A stretch of 64,000 nt of DNA, from positions 409,381 to 473,380 of the forward strand of contig NZ_LT556050.1 in NCBI RefSeq assembly GCF_900079775.1. The letters are read 5' to 3'. The notes under the pieces were generated by a model. That model did not search any database and was not told the origin of the DNA. It saw only the letters and a list, made by a program, of their open reading frames with translations. Positions 45,584 to 55,323 of the stretch are shown here, in pieces. Positions within the stretch are counted from its first letter, which is position 1. Each line of letters begins with the position of its first letter. Made by a program: the position numbers and the translations under genes. This stretch comes from Leyella lascolaii (GTDB taxonomy: Bacteria > Bacteroidota > Bacteroidia > Bacteroidales > Bacteroidaceae).

Positions 45584-47698
45584 TTATACCAGATCGGCAC
45601 GTCCCTTCACTTCCTCAAGCACAGCCTTTGCTATTGAGCTTGACAGAGGTGCGTGATGATCATATTCCATTGAACTTGTAGCACGTCCGGATGTGATTGT
45701 GCGCAGAGCGGTAACATAACCGAACATCTCTGCCAGCGGAACCATAGCCTTCACGATGCGCGCACCGCTACGAGCCTCATCCATGCCTTCCACCTGTCCA
45801 CGACGCTTGTTAAGGTCTCCGATAACATCACCCATGTTCTCCTCCGGTGTCACTACCTCGACCTTCATTATCGGCTCCATAAGAACCGGACCCGCCTTCG
45901 GGCATGCGTTCTTGTAAGCATTGATTGCAGCGAGCTCGAATGACAGCTGGTCAGAGTCTACCGGGTGGAAAGAACCGTCGGTAAGAACAACCTTGAGTCC
46001 TGTCATAGGATAACCGCCAAGCACACCGTTCTTCATTGCGGTCTCAAAACCCTTCTGTACAGACGGGATGAACTCCTTAGGCACGTTACCGCCCTTAACC
46101 TCATTGACAAACTGCAGGTCGCCTTCCTTGTAATCCTCATCCTTAGGACCGACAGTCACGATGATGTCAGCGAACTTACCACGTCCACCGCTCTGCTTCT
46201 TGTAAACCTCACGCAGAGTGACAGGCTGTGTGATAGCCTCCTTATAGTTAACCTGCGGCTTACCCTGATTACACTCAACCTTGAACTCACGCTTCAGACG
46301 GTCGATGATAATGTCGAGGTGAAGCTCACCCATACCAGAGATGATTGTCTGACCGCTCTGCTCGTCGGTGCGTACGGTGAATGTCGGGTCCTCCTCAGCA
46401 AGCTTTGCCAGACCGTTGTCCAGCTTGGCTATGTCAGCCTGACTCTTCGGTTCAACAGCAATTGAAATAACGGTGTCAGGGAATGTCATCGACTCGAGAA
46501 CGATGGGGTGTGCCTCATCGCAAAGAGTGTCACCGGTGCGGATATCCTTGAAGCCTACGCCTGCGCCTATGTCGCCAGCCTCTATTGCCTCCATCGGGAT
46601 TTCCTTGTTTGAGTTCATCTGGAACAGACGGCTGATACGCTCCTTCTTACCCGAACGCGGGTTGTACACGTAAGAACCTGCTGTAACCTTACCAGAATAA
46701 ACACGGAAGAACACCAGACGTCCCATGAACGGATCGGTTGCAATCTTGAACGCAAGAGCCGATGTCGGAGCATCCTCCGACGGTTTGCGCGACTCCTCTT
46801 CCTCTGTATCAGGGTTTGTACCTATGATATCCTCTGTGTCAAGAGGAGAAGGAAGGAACGCACATGTGTAGTCAAGAAGCGGCTGTACGCCCTTGTTCTT
46901 GTATGACGAACCGAGAAGCATCGGAGTAACCTGCATGGATATCGTACCCTTGCGGATTGCGCTGATAAGCTCCTCCTCGCCTATCTCCTGACCGTCGAGA
47001 TATTTCTCCATGAGAGCATCGTCAAAGTTTGCGGCACTCTCAAGAAGCTTGTCTCTCCATTCATTTGCTTCGTCAACCAGGTCGGCAGGTATTTCCTCGA
47101 CGCTGTATTCGGCACCCATGGTCTCGTCATGCCACAGGATAGCCTTCATCTTGATAAGGTCTACAACACCCTTGAAGTTCTCCTCCGCACCGATTGGTAT
47201 CTGTATAGGACACGGATTGGCGCCAAGGATGTCCTTCATCTGCTGTACAGTCTCGAAGAAGTCCGCTCCCGAGCGGTCCATTTTGTTGACATATCCTATA
47301 CGCGGAACATTATATTTGTCTGCCTGACGCCATACAGTCTCAGACTGCGGCTGCACTCCGTCCGCTGCCGAATAGGTTGCTATCGCGCCGTCGAGCACGC
47401 GCAGAGAGCGTTCAACCTCTGCAGTGAAGTCAACGTGTCCCGGAGTGTCAATCAAGTTTATCTTATAAGTCTTGTCGTTCCACTTCCAGTTACATGTTGT
47501 AGCAGCAGAAGTAATAGTAATACCACGTTCCTGCTCCTGAGCCATCCAGTCCATTGTTGCGGCACCGTCATGCACCTCACCTATCTTGTGTGTCTTACCG
47601 GTGTAGAAGAGAATACGCTCAGACGTTGTGGTCTTTCCGGCATCGATGTGAGCCATGATACCGATGTTACGAGTCAAATGTAAATCGCGACTTGCCAT
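45584..47698 (-). CDS. fusA: Elongation factor G
   Basis: 704 residues. GTPase motifs: AHIDAGKT (16-23), DTPGH (85-89) and NKMD (139-142). Domains II-V follow, ending near [20 protein letters not shown]. It catalyses translocation of the ribosome along mRNA. This is the str-operon copy next to rpsG and rpsL, and tuf does not follow, as usual in Bacteroidota. Confidence 0.98.
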   Translation of the reverse strand: MASRDLHLTRNIGIMAHIDAGKTTTSERILFYTGKTHKIGEVHDGAATMDWMAQEQERGITITSAATTCNWKWNDKTYKINLIDTPGHVDFTAEVERSLRVLDGAIATYSAADGVQPQSETVWRQADKYNVPRIGYVNKMDRSGADFFETVQQMKDILGANPCPIQIPIGAEENFKGVVDLIKMKAILWHDETMGAEYSVEEIPADLVDEANEWRDKLLESAANFDDALMEKYLDGQEIGEEELISAIRKGTISMQVTPMLLGSSYKNKGVQPLLDYTCAFLPSPLDTEDIIGTNPDTEEEESRKPSEDAPTSALAFKIATDPFMGRLVFFRVYSGKVTAGSYVYNPRSGKKERISRLFQMNSNKEIPMEAIEAGDIGAGVGFKDIRTGDTLCDEAHPIVLESMTFPDTVISIAVEPKSQADIAKLDNGLAKLAEEDPTFTVRTDEQSGQTIISGMGELHLDIIIDRLKREFKVECNQGKPQVNYKEAITQPVTLREVYKKQSGGRGKFADIIVTVGPKDEDYKEGDLQFVNEVKGGNVPKEFIPSVQKGFETAMKNGVLGGYPMTGLKVVLTDGSFHPVDSDQLSFELAAINAYKNACPKAGPVLMEPIMKVEVVTPEENMGDVIGDLNKRRGQVEGMDEARSGARIVKAMVPLAEMFGYVTALRTITSGRATSSMEYDHHAPLSSSIAKAVLEEVKGRADLV

Positions 47699-47722
47699 TT
47701 TCTTTTTACCTTATTTAGTGGA

Positions 47723-48199
47723 TTAGAATCTGAAGTGAGCAAATGCACGGTTAGCTTCTGCCATGCGGTGCATGTCTTCCTTACGCTTGAAGGCTCCGCC
47801 CTGATTGTTGTATGCGTCCATAATCTCAGCAGCAAGCTTCTCTGCCATGCTCTTACCGCCGCGCTTACGTGCGAACAGGATAAGGTTCTTCATCGAAATG
47901 CTTTCCTTGCGCTCGGGACGTATCTCAGTAGGAACCTGGAAGGTTGCGCCACCTATACGACGGCTCTTCACCTCTACCTGCGGAGTGATGTTGTCGAGAG
48001 CCTGCTTCCATATCTCCAGAGCCGGCTTTTCTTCCTTTGCCATCTTCTCCTTCACTACATCAAGTGCATTGTAAAAAATCTCGTATGAAGCGTTTTTCTT
48101 GCCGTCATACATCAGATGATTAACGAATTTTGAAACCTTCTGGTCATTGAAGACGGGATCCGGAAGAACCACGCGCTTCTTTGGTTTTGCTTTTCTCAT
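47723..48199 (-). CDS. rpsG: 30S ribosomal protein S7
   Basis: 158 residues: [20 protein letters not shown] start, [20 protein letters not shown] and the C-terminal [17 protein letters not shown]7 nucleates the 30S head and lies by the E site. A 149-base gap, larger than elsewhere in the operon, separates it from rpsL. Confidence 0.98.
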   Translation of the reverse strand: MRKAKPKKRVVLPDPVFNDQKVSKFVNHLMYDGKKNASYEIFYNALDVVKEKMAKEEKPALEIWKQALDNITPQVEVKSRRIGGATFQVPTEIRPERKESISMKNLILFARKRGGKSMAEKLAAEIMDAYNNQGGAFKRKEDMHRMAEANRAFAHFRF

Positions 48200-48348
48200 T
48201 TTGTTTTTGAAAATTTAATTCTGCTTGGGGCTGTTTATTAGTGTTCTTCAACGTCCGCTCCCGGACATTTACTCAACCTGTCTCTTTAACAATTCTCCAG
48301 CAAAACGATTATAAAATATTATAGTCCGATCAACAACTTAATGTTATC

Positions 48349-48729
<381 letters not shown>

Positions 48730-48810
48730 AATATTACTTTTTTAAATTTATATATTTATTTTGTTGTTATCAAACTATTACAAACAGGCTACAATGAGCC
48801 TTTCGGGCTG

Positions 48811-48818
48811 CAAAGGTA
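48811..48818 (-). promoter_or_regulatory. -7 box of the ribosomal superoperon promoter
   Basis: TACCTTTG on the minus strand, about 82 bases before the rpsL ATG. TTTT stands 22 bases upstream as an approximate -33 box. Confidence 0.65.
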
Positions 48819-49418
48819 CAAACTTTTATTTAATCCGCCTAAAAGAAGCGGTAAAGAAAGCGGCAGAGATTTATTCAATTAACATTATATAACTTATATT
48901 AATCTACTTTACACCTGTTATCGCTCACAATTCCCGACTTCTTGAAGAAACATGAGCAGTTCCGGCACTCTTCGGCAGACGCTGTTGCAGCCAAATACAG
49001 GCATGTGTTCATGTCGCGCGTACCATAATTATATGTGCTTATTCCATATAAGACATATCCGGCAAAAGCTTATTATACGGCAGACTCACCCCTCCCTCCC
49101 GATGTCCCGAACACCTTATTTCACGTCTACATCTGATGAAATAAGCGACTCTCTGTACAAAAATAGGAACATGTCTGTATGAAACCGGTACGAGACGCGG
49201 ATTGACAATGGCGGACTATCCGTCATTTCTCCGCTCATGCATTATATTCCACACCGATTAGAAATCCATGTCTGAAATGGAAGCCTCTGCCCTGACGCAC
49301 TGTCATAAGGATAAGACAAAACAGGACGAGAAACCGCATGACGTAAGGAGATTATGGCAATGACATGATAAGGAAGAATTCTTCCGCATACTGTCCGTCG
49401 CTCTCAGGTGACATTTCC
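48819..49418. other. Intergenic region with no recognisable gene
   Basis: Apart from AT-rich sequence near the rpsL promoter I see no feature. Short frames here (76 and 95 codons) have no family resemblance. Confidence 0.4.
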
Positions 49419-49624
49419 CTTTTAACCAGAAACGTCATCACACTTCCATCCTTATTTCATACTGCTGTCAGCCGGATCGTGTTCAGCCTCATCAAAGGTG
49501 TGGCGGCTACGCCGAGACTGAACTGTAAGCAAGACGCTGACAGAAACGCGCAAACAGACCGGAGTGTATGTGAAATAAAGATTTATTCAAATATATACGT
49601 TCTAATGACCGATTTTGGTTTAAT
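49419..49624 (-). repeat. MITE-like 206-bp element, copy v (reversed)
   Basis: Terminal repeats CTTTTAACCAGAAACGTCAT (49419 on) and TCTAATGACCGATTTTGGTT (ending near 49624) are inverted relative to copy i. The long arm CTTCCATCCTTATTTCATAC matches the reverse complement of the right arm of copy i, and GTTCAG/CTGAAC closes the central loop. Its length is within one base of copies i, iii and iv. Confidence 0.7.
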
Positions 49625-49847
49625 CGCAGTTGGTATTTGCGGCAAAACGTGAAGTAAAAAATATTGACAAAATATTTATACGAAACAGATATGGCAGACG
49701 AATAAAGAACCAGTTATCCCACACCATCATCCTACCATAGTCCTGCCACAAACCGTATGACAGACCACAATTTTCTCCTCAAACCCGCATTAAATGTCCT
49801 TTTTAAGAAACACAGCGTTCTGTCCACCTCACTCATGACAAGAAATC

Positions 49848-49936
49848 ACCCTACAGGAAAGGGCATATCGGCTCTCCATAAAGCCTTTATCGCGCGTCCA
49901 TAAAGCCTTTCCGGTGTTGCGGAAAAGGCTTTTCCG
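49848..49936. repeat. Degenerate array with 22-base period (array 4)
   Basis: Units at 49848, 49870, 49892 (each 22) and 49914 (23), with cores AGGAAAGGGC, CATAAAGCC, CATAAAGCC and GGAAAAGGC. The pattern is the same as arrays 1-3. The rest of 49937-50290 holds nothing I recognise. Confidence 0.6.
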
Positions 49937-50291
49937 AAATACAGGAAACCATATATACTTACACAATATGTGCAACACATTGGTTTGCAAGACATTATGT
50001 ATATACGTCATAAAAGCGCGCATACGCGGAAAGATTGCCGGTCGCTTGCCTCCACACGATTCTCAGCGACTTGACGTTATACGTATATTCCTCTCCGTTA
50101 CACCATATCACGCCAGCGCACGTTGTTTTTCATGCAGCGTCTTAACAATCCTCTCCTATCCACATTCACAGTGTCAGCCCCACCCCGCCGCACGTTATGC
50201 CACCTGCACAACAAGCATATAACAAACCATGCGGACGACATGCGCATGCATAAATACATGATTCGGGCTTATCATGGCGGGCTTTCATGAA

Positions 50292-50334
50292 CAAAAAAAG
50301 GGGACCGCCCCAAATTCATTTTGAGACAGTCCCC
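50292..50334 (-). terminator. Terminator of the 1476-residue secreted protein gene
   Basis: On the minus strand GGGGACTGTCTC (50323-50334) pairs with GGGGCGGTCCCC (50300-50311) over 12 bp including G-U pairs, followed by TTTTTTTGTT. Confidence 0.85.
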
Positions 50335-50365
50335 CGACATTTCACCAAGCCATAAGGCTACATCA

Positions 50366-53300
50366 TCACTTTGTTATCTTCACAGATACAGTCTTGCCTC
50401 CGTTCTTCACAACTTTGACAATGTACACTCCGTCAGGAATTGAACTGATGTCTGCCGAACTCTCTCCGTGCAGTTCCATCATTTTAGCTCCTGCCGTATC
50501 GTATACTGCCGCACCGCTGTAATCGCCTTCTATATAGAGACGGCTGTCACGGGCATATACGGCAACCACATTCTCAGCCACAGAACCGATGCCTGTGGTA
50601 ACGATGTCGAACGACAGGGACAGCATTTCCGACTTGCCTGTATCGAACTTCTGTACTATTCCGGCTGTGTGGCTGCCTGCCGACAGACCGGTGAAGAGAT
50701 GTTCTGTCGCATTGGTGTCGGCAACCTTCTCACCGTCGAGATACACCTCATACGACAGCACGTTTACCGGCAGATAACCGTTACCGCTCACCTGTCCGTC
50801 CACTCCGATGAACACGTCGTCCACGAGCAGCATGAAGTTCATCATTGAAGAACTGTTCAGAGCGACATATTTCGCCTCCTTCGGTATGTCATATTCATAA
50901 TATGTATACTCCGTAGGAACATACTTCAGTTCCTCGTCTATCCACGTGAAGTCGGCAAGGTCGCTTGTCGTTGTGGAGTAACCCACTCTTATGCGCTCGC
51001 GGTAGCCTTCATACTCGTCGTATGTGCGTGCCCAGAACGAGAACTTAAAGTCGCGGTATGCATTCAGTTCAGGCGAGATGAGGTAGTCGTCACTCTCCAC
51101 CACGGTAGTGCCGTCCACCTCACGTGAGGCGAAGAAGCTCAGTGCCCGGTTTCCTGAATGTGCCGTGTTGTACACCTCACCTTCAGCCGATGCGAGCGGC
51201 GGAGTGGTCGCTCCGGAATTGAATGTTATCGCAGCCATAGGCTCACCCATGTGCGGGAACGTCGTGTTGCCGAATCCCCAAGTCATCAGTCCGTCGTTGT
51301 CGACATACTGCCAGCCTGCGTCTCCCGCCGGATTCAGTTCGAAGTCGCTGTAGCAGTCGCCCTCGAAGTCGTCGCTGATATTCTGCTGAACGTTCCACAG
51401 CAGTCTCGCGTTTGAGCCGTCTACAAGCACGTCCATGTTGGCAGGTCTGTCGAGTTTCTGCGTCAGAGTGCAGTCAAAGCCGAACTCTGTCTCCTCTCCG
51501 TTCACCTGCAGGTCTGCCACAGCATATGTCTCAAATCCGGTCTGTTCCACACTCATAGAGTAGACACCCTTCTCCACATTGTCAAACACAGCCTTCCCTC
51601 CGGCTACTGTCGCAGTGTATGAATAAGTGTCATTATAAAGCTTCACAGCGGCTCCCTCGGCATGCTCGGGCTTCGAGTTGGCAGTCACGCTCACGCTTAC
51701 AGAAGCTGCCATGTTATGCTCCACAACCTCCGAGAACGTCACCTCAGATGTCTCTTCTCCGTAGTTCGCCTCCACGGCATAACGGTATTTGCCGCTCGGA
51801 ATGTTGTCGTCGGTAAACGACATGTCCTCACATCCCTCTGCCACAGCTGTCCACTGAGCCTCATCTTCCGTTGCTTGCTCAGGCAGTCTGTACACATTAT
51901 AGACAACGTCCGGCATCGTGGCGTCGTCCGGCTCCACGTTCTCACACACGGCGCGAAGCAGCAGATGGCGCGACGGATCGTTGGTATCGTCAAAGTAGTT
52001 GTATGAGCGTTCGGCATTGTAAGTGGTGGTATACACCTGCGTCTGCGGATGGTCCACAGTGCCGTCGGCGGTTCCTCCGTCGGTTGCCACATTTGTCTTG
52101 CCCGCTATGGCGAAGAGGAAGCCTTTCTCGGTATGCAGCGGCTCCGGCAGGCGGAACGTATTCCACTGTCCGTCCACGGTCTTCACATTAGCCTGATACA
52201 GGACCTCGCCTGTCGGCTTTCCGCTCCAGTTCAGGTCTATCAGCATCAGAGTGATGTCCTCTCCGCAGCCTTCGCCGCCGACGGTCCACCACTTCAGCTC
52301 GTTCACGATGGTCTCTCCCGGGAATATTGTTCCCACAACCTGTGAGCCGGTGAAGTAAGAGCCATACCCATATCCGCCTTCCGGCTGTCCGTTGTCATAA
52401 GCCATCTCGTTGACGCTGCGCGGCTTGTTCCAGCTCACAGACACACTTCCGTCACCGTTGTCGGTTGCCTTAACGCTGTACGGAGGAAGCGCGTCGACAT
52501 CGAGCGCGAAGTTCTCGTCCGTCTTGTCTGCGTCGAGATTCATCTCACGGCTTTGCGGTTTGTAGTTGTTTTTCACAACAGACAGTGTGTATCCCTCAGC
52601 CTCGTAGGCGCTTATGGTGTATTTTCCTTCGGCATCGGTCACAGCCGACTGACTCTCATATCCGGCGAGCGAGACCTTCGCTCCCTTTACCGGCTTTCCG
52701 CCTTTGTCTGATACCGTTCCGCTCACATTGCGCTTCTCAAGCATTTCCAGCATGAAGTTCACGGTCACGTTGTCACCTGCCTTCAGTGTCACATGCTCCG
52801 TCGCAGTCTTGTATCCCTGATATGACGCGGTCACATCATATTCGCCTGCCGGTATCTCACTGATGGTATAGTTACCGTACATGTCGGTTGTGGTGCTTTG
52901 TTCGCCCACAGTCACCGTAGCTCCCTGCATGCCGAACATGAAGTTCTCCACCTTTCCCGTCACGGTTGCGGTTTTGTTCTCCTTCCACGCGAAGTCGTTG
53001 ATGTGCACTCCCTGAGTGGAGTATCCGCCCTGATAGTGAAGGTATATGCTGTAGTTTCCGTCCGACTCGGCTGCCGATATGTCCATCCACCTCTCTATAA
53101 CGTCGCCGTAATAGCCTCCGTCAGAGCCTTTTATCTCTATCGTCCCCACAGTGACGGCGTCCTCAGGTGCGGTGTCCGCGGGAGCCATACGCACCTCTAT
53201 GTTCTCCGTGCAGTAGTATGTGCAGTATGCTCCGAACGATATACGGGTAGGCACTCCCTGCTTCAGCTTCACCGGCGGAGATATGAGCCAGTCGTCCTTC

Positions 53301-54796
53301 TCGCCTCCGGTGCTGTATATTTCGGCTCCTGTCCTGCCGGCGCCCCATTTGTTTCCCATGAGCCATGTGTTGCCGTCGGCGTCGGCGTCGGTCACTGTCC
53401 ATGTGTAGAACTCGTTCTCATTGTCGAACGGAGTAGACAGAGGCAGTTCTCCTATTGCTCCTGTCGCGGCTGTGTTCGACACCGTGCTGCCGCCCTCTCC
53501 GGCTCCGTTCAGCGCGGTGACAGTGTACGAGTATCCTCTGTACGCACCCTCTATCTTGTCTGTCACAGTAGTCTCGGCTGTCGCCTCGGCTAATGTCACG
53601 CCGTCGTTTCTCACCACCTTATATTTAAGGTCGTCCGTTCTGAAGAATCCTCCGTTGAGTCCTTTGTCGGGAGCTGTCCATGTCACTACAATCGTATTGC
53701 CGTCGGCAACGGTGGCTTTCACGTCGGTCGGTGCCGCCGGAACGTCCGTTCCGACAAACGAGGACGCTATGGCGAACATTCCTTCCTCTCCGTCCGCGTT
53801 ACTCAGCGTCACCTTATATATATGTATGCCTGTTGCGGCGTCAGTGTCAGTATACGACGCCTCCTTACCCGGAGCCACATTCTCAGTCGTGCCTATCACC
53901 TCGCCGTCACGGTATATCGTAGCATGCGCGAGCTTGTCCAATGTCTGGCGGTTGAAAGTAGTCGCAGGGCAGGTCCATGTAAGCACGCAACTGTTTGAGC
54001 CGTCCGGTGCGGGTGTGAGCGTGAGACCTTCGGGGGCTGCCGGACTTGAAGGCACTGCGCTGGTGTAGCCGGTGTACAGTCCCACGTATGTTCCGTTGCT
54101 GCTGCCGTTTGCCTTGAACGTTTTCTGCACCGTGTCAATCTCATACAGCGTGCATCCGCCATACGATGAGTTGTGCAGATAATATAGTTTTCCTGTCTCC
54201 ACATCATAGTCCATTGAACGCATTACGCCGCTTGACGCATACTGGTTGGTCTTGACTATGCTCGTCGTTGCTCCCGTGGAGGGGTCAGCCTCATACACCT
54301 CGCCCCACATGTCGGTGACATACACCTTGCCTTCAGGCGTCGCCGTCAGGGCGCACATGCTGTATTCGAAAGAGCACAACTGGGTTATCTCGCCGCTCTC
54401 AAGATTGAGTCTTACCAGCGACGACGGGTTCGGATAATTGTATTGGAGCATGAGCAGAGAGCCCGTACTGTAGTCGTATGCCATGTCGAGAAACTCTCCG
54501 CTGAGTTCCATCACGGTCTTCTTAGTCCCGTTCTCAAGGTCATAGGACAAGAGCTGGGTCTGGTCCTGACTGATGGCATAGTAACTTCCCTCCACAAATG
54601 CGGCGGCTCTCACTCCTTCGTCCTGGCTGTGCAGAATGGCAGGCTCGAACGAATCCAACGGGAACCCCACGATACCCGTCATGCCAGACGTACAGAAGGC
54701 ATAGGCAGGTCCGCGGCTGCTCCCGCTTAAAATCTGTGCATAAGCAGACACGAACGTCATACATAATGCAACTGAAAGTAAAACTTTTCTGAACAT
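50366..54796 (-). CDS. Large secreted multidomain protein: propeller, FN3, cleaved-adhesin and CarboxypepD_reg modules, C-terminal sorting domain
   Basis: 1476 residues with signal peptide (1-20, ending SAYA). Residues about 25-245 look like a beta-propeller. FN3-like modules follow at about 255-355 and 355-450. A choice-of-anchor J/cleaved-adhesin-like domain spans about 455-620 (WTVTDADADGNTWLMGN ... DDWLISPPV). Two CarboxypepD_reg folds lie at about 620-690 and 695-775 (GKVENFMFGMQGATVTVGEQ; GTVSDKGGKPVKGAKVSLAG). After another FN3-like stretch there is a second anchor-J-like domain at about 1165-1340, and the protein ends in a sorting domain (DISSIPDGVYIVKVVKNGG). The layout resembles Porphyromonas hemagglutinin/adhesin regions without a protease. 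It is probably a surface adhesin. Single gene with its own promoter and terminator. Confidence 0.8.
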   Translation of the reverse strand: MFRKVLLSVALCMTFVSAYAQILSGSSRGPAYAFCTSGMTGIVGFPLDSFEPAILHSQDEGVRAAAFVEGSYYAISQDQTQLLSYDLENGTKKTVMELSGEFLDMAYDYSTGSLLMLQYNYPNPSSLVRLNLESGEITQLCSFEYSMCALTATPEGKVYVTDMWGEVYEADPSTGATTSIVKTNQYASSGVMRSMDYDVETGKLYYLHNSSYGGCTLYEIDTVQKTFKANGSSNGTYVGLYTGYTSAVPSSPAAPEGLTLTPAPDGSNSCVLTWTCPATTFNRQTLDKLAHATIYRDGEVIGTTENVAPGKEASYTDTDAATGIHIYKVTLSNADGEEGMFAIASSFVGTDVPAAPTDVKATVADGNTIVVTWTAPDKGLNGGFFRTDDLKYKVVRNDGVTLAEATAETTVTDKIEGAYRGYSYTVTALNGAGEGGSTVSNTAATGAIGELPLSTPFDNENEFYTWTVTDADADGNTWLMGNKWGAGRTGAEIYSTGGEKDDWLISPPVKLKQGVPTRISFGAYCTYYCTENIEVRMAPADTAPEDAVTVGTIEIKGSDGGYYGDVIERWMDISAAESDGNYSIYLHYQGGYSTQGVHINDFAWKENKTATVTGKVENFMFGMQGATVTVGEQSTTTDMYGNYTISEIPAGEYDVTASYQGYKTATEHVTLKAGDNVTVNFMLEMLEKRNVSGTVSDKGGKPVKGAKVSLAGYESQSAVTDAEGKYTISAYEAEGYTLSVVKNNYKPQSREMNLDADKTDENFALDVDALPPYSVKATDNGDGSVSVSWNKPRSVNEMAYDNGQPEGGYGYGSYFTGSQVVGTIFPGETIVNELKWWTVGGEGCGEDITLMLIDLNWSGKPTGEVLYQANVKTVDGQWNTFRLPEPLHTEKGFLFAIAGKTNVATDGGTADGTVDHPQTQVYTTTYNAERSYNYFDDTNDPSRHLLLRAVCENVEPDDATMPDVVYNVYRLPEQATEDEAQWTAVAEGCEDMSFTDDNIPSGKYRYAVEANYGEETSEVTFSEVVEHNMAASVSVSVTANSKPEHAEGAAVKLYNDTYSYTATVAGGKAVFDNVEKGVYSMSVEQTGFETYAVADLQVNGEETEFGFDCTLTQKLDRPANMDVLVDGSNARLLWNVQQNISDDFEGDCYSDFELNPAGDAGWQYVDNDGLMTWGFGNTTFPHMGEPMAAITFNSGATTPPLASAEGEVYNTAHSGNRALSFFASREVDGTTVVESDDYLISPELNAYRDFKFSFWARTYDEYEGYRERIRVGYSTTTSDLADFTWIDEELKYVPTEYTYYEYDIPKEAKYVALNSSSMMNFMLLVDDVFIGVDGQVSGNGYLPVNVLSYEVYLDGEKVADTNATEHLFTGLSAGSHTAGIVQKFDTGKSEMLSLSFDIVTTGIGSVAENVVAVYARDSRLYIEGDYSGAAVYDTAGAKMMELHGESSADISSIPDGVYIVKVVKNGGKTVSVKITK

Positions 54797-54831
54797 AATA
54801 ATGTTGTTTGGTTGTTTTTTATGAATTAATG

Positions 54832-54839
54832 CAAAAGTA
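54832..54839 (-). promoter_or_regulatory. -7 box for the large secreted protein gene
   Basis: TACTTTTG on the minus strand, 36 bases before the ATG. A TTTA about 21 bases upstream is a weak -33. The rest of 54840-55155 is AT-rich and shows no gene. Confidence 0.6.
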
Positions 54840-55323
54840 ATATTTATTTTCTTTATTTTGTAAATAATAATTAAAAAATTGCGATATATATATTATTTTA
54901 TTTCATCAAGAGTCCAATATTAACCTAAAATAAGCTTATATTGAAAACATTTTTTAATGTCTATGTTAACAAAACCTATAAATCCGAGGGACAAAAAAGC
55001 GCTCCCGTTATCGTTTATAAGGAAAGACTTTTGTAACTTTACACCTGAATTTCCTCTGCCATAAGAATATACGGTGACACCACACACACTGATTCTGAAG
55101 ACATGGCATAAGGAACGGGACAGGACATAACCAAAAACCATATAAATAAAAAGAAATGCTCAAGACACGCTTAAACCCGACTGTACCATCGGTATTTGTA
55201 AAACTTGAATATATGTTTGTCTCTTTTTTCTTGGCAGTCAGTGCATTCTGGCTGCCATTCATCACACCATCCCATTCCGGCTGCACCCGACACGCCACGC
55301 GTGAAAGCCGGAGGCAGAATGCA

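Noticed and set aside
55156..55323. Longer N-terminus of the GH92 enzyme
   Set aside because: It would bury the signal peptide about 70 residues into the protein; kept only as an alternative start.
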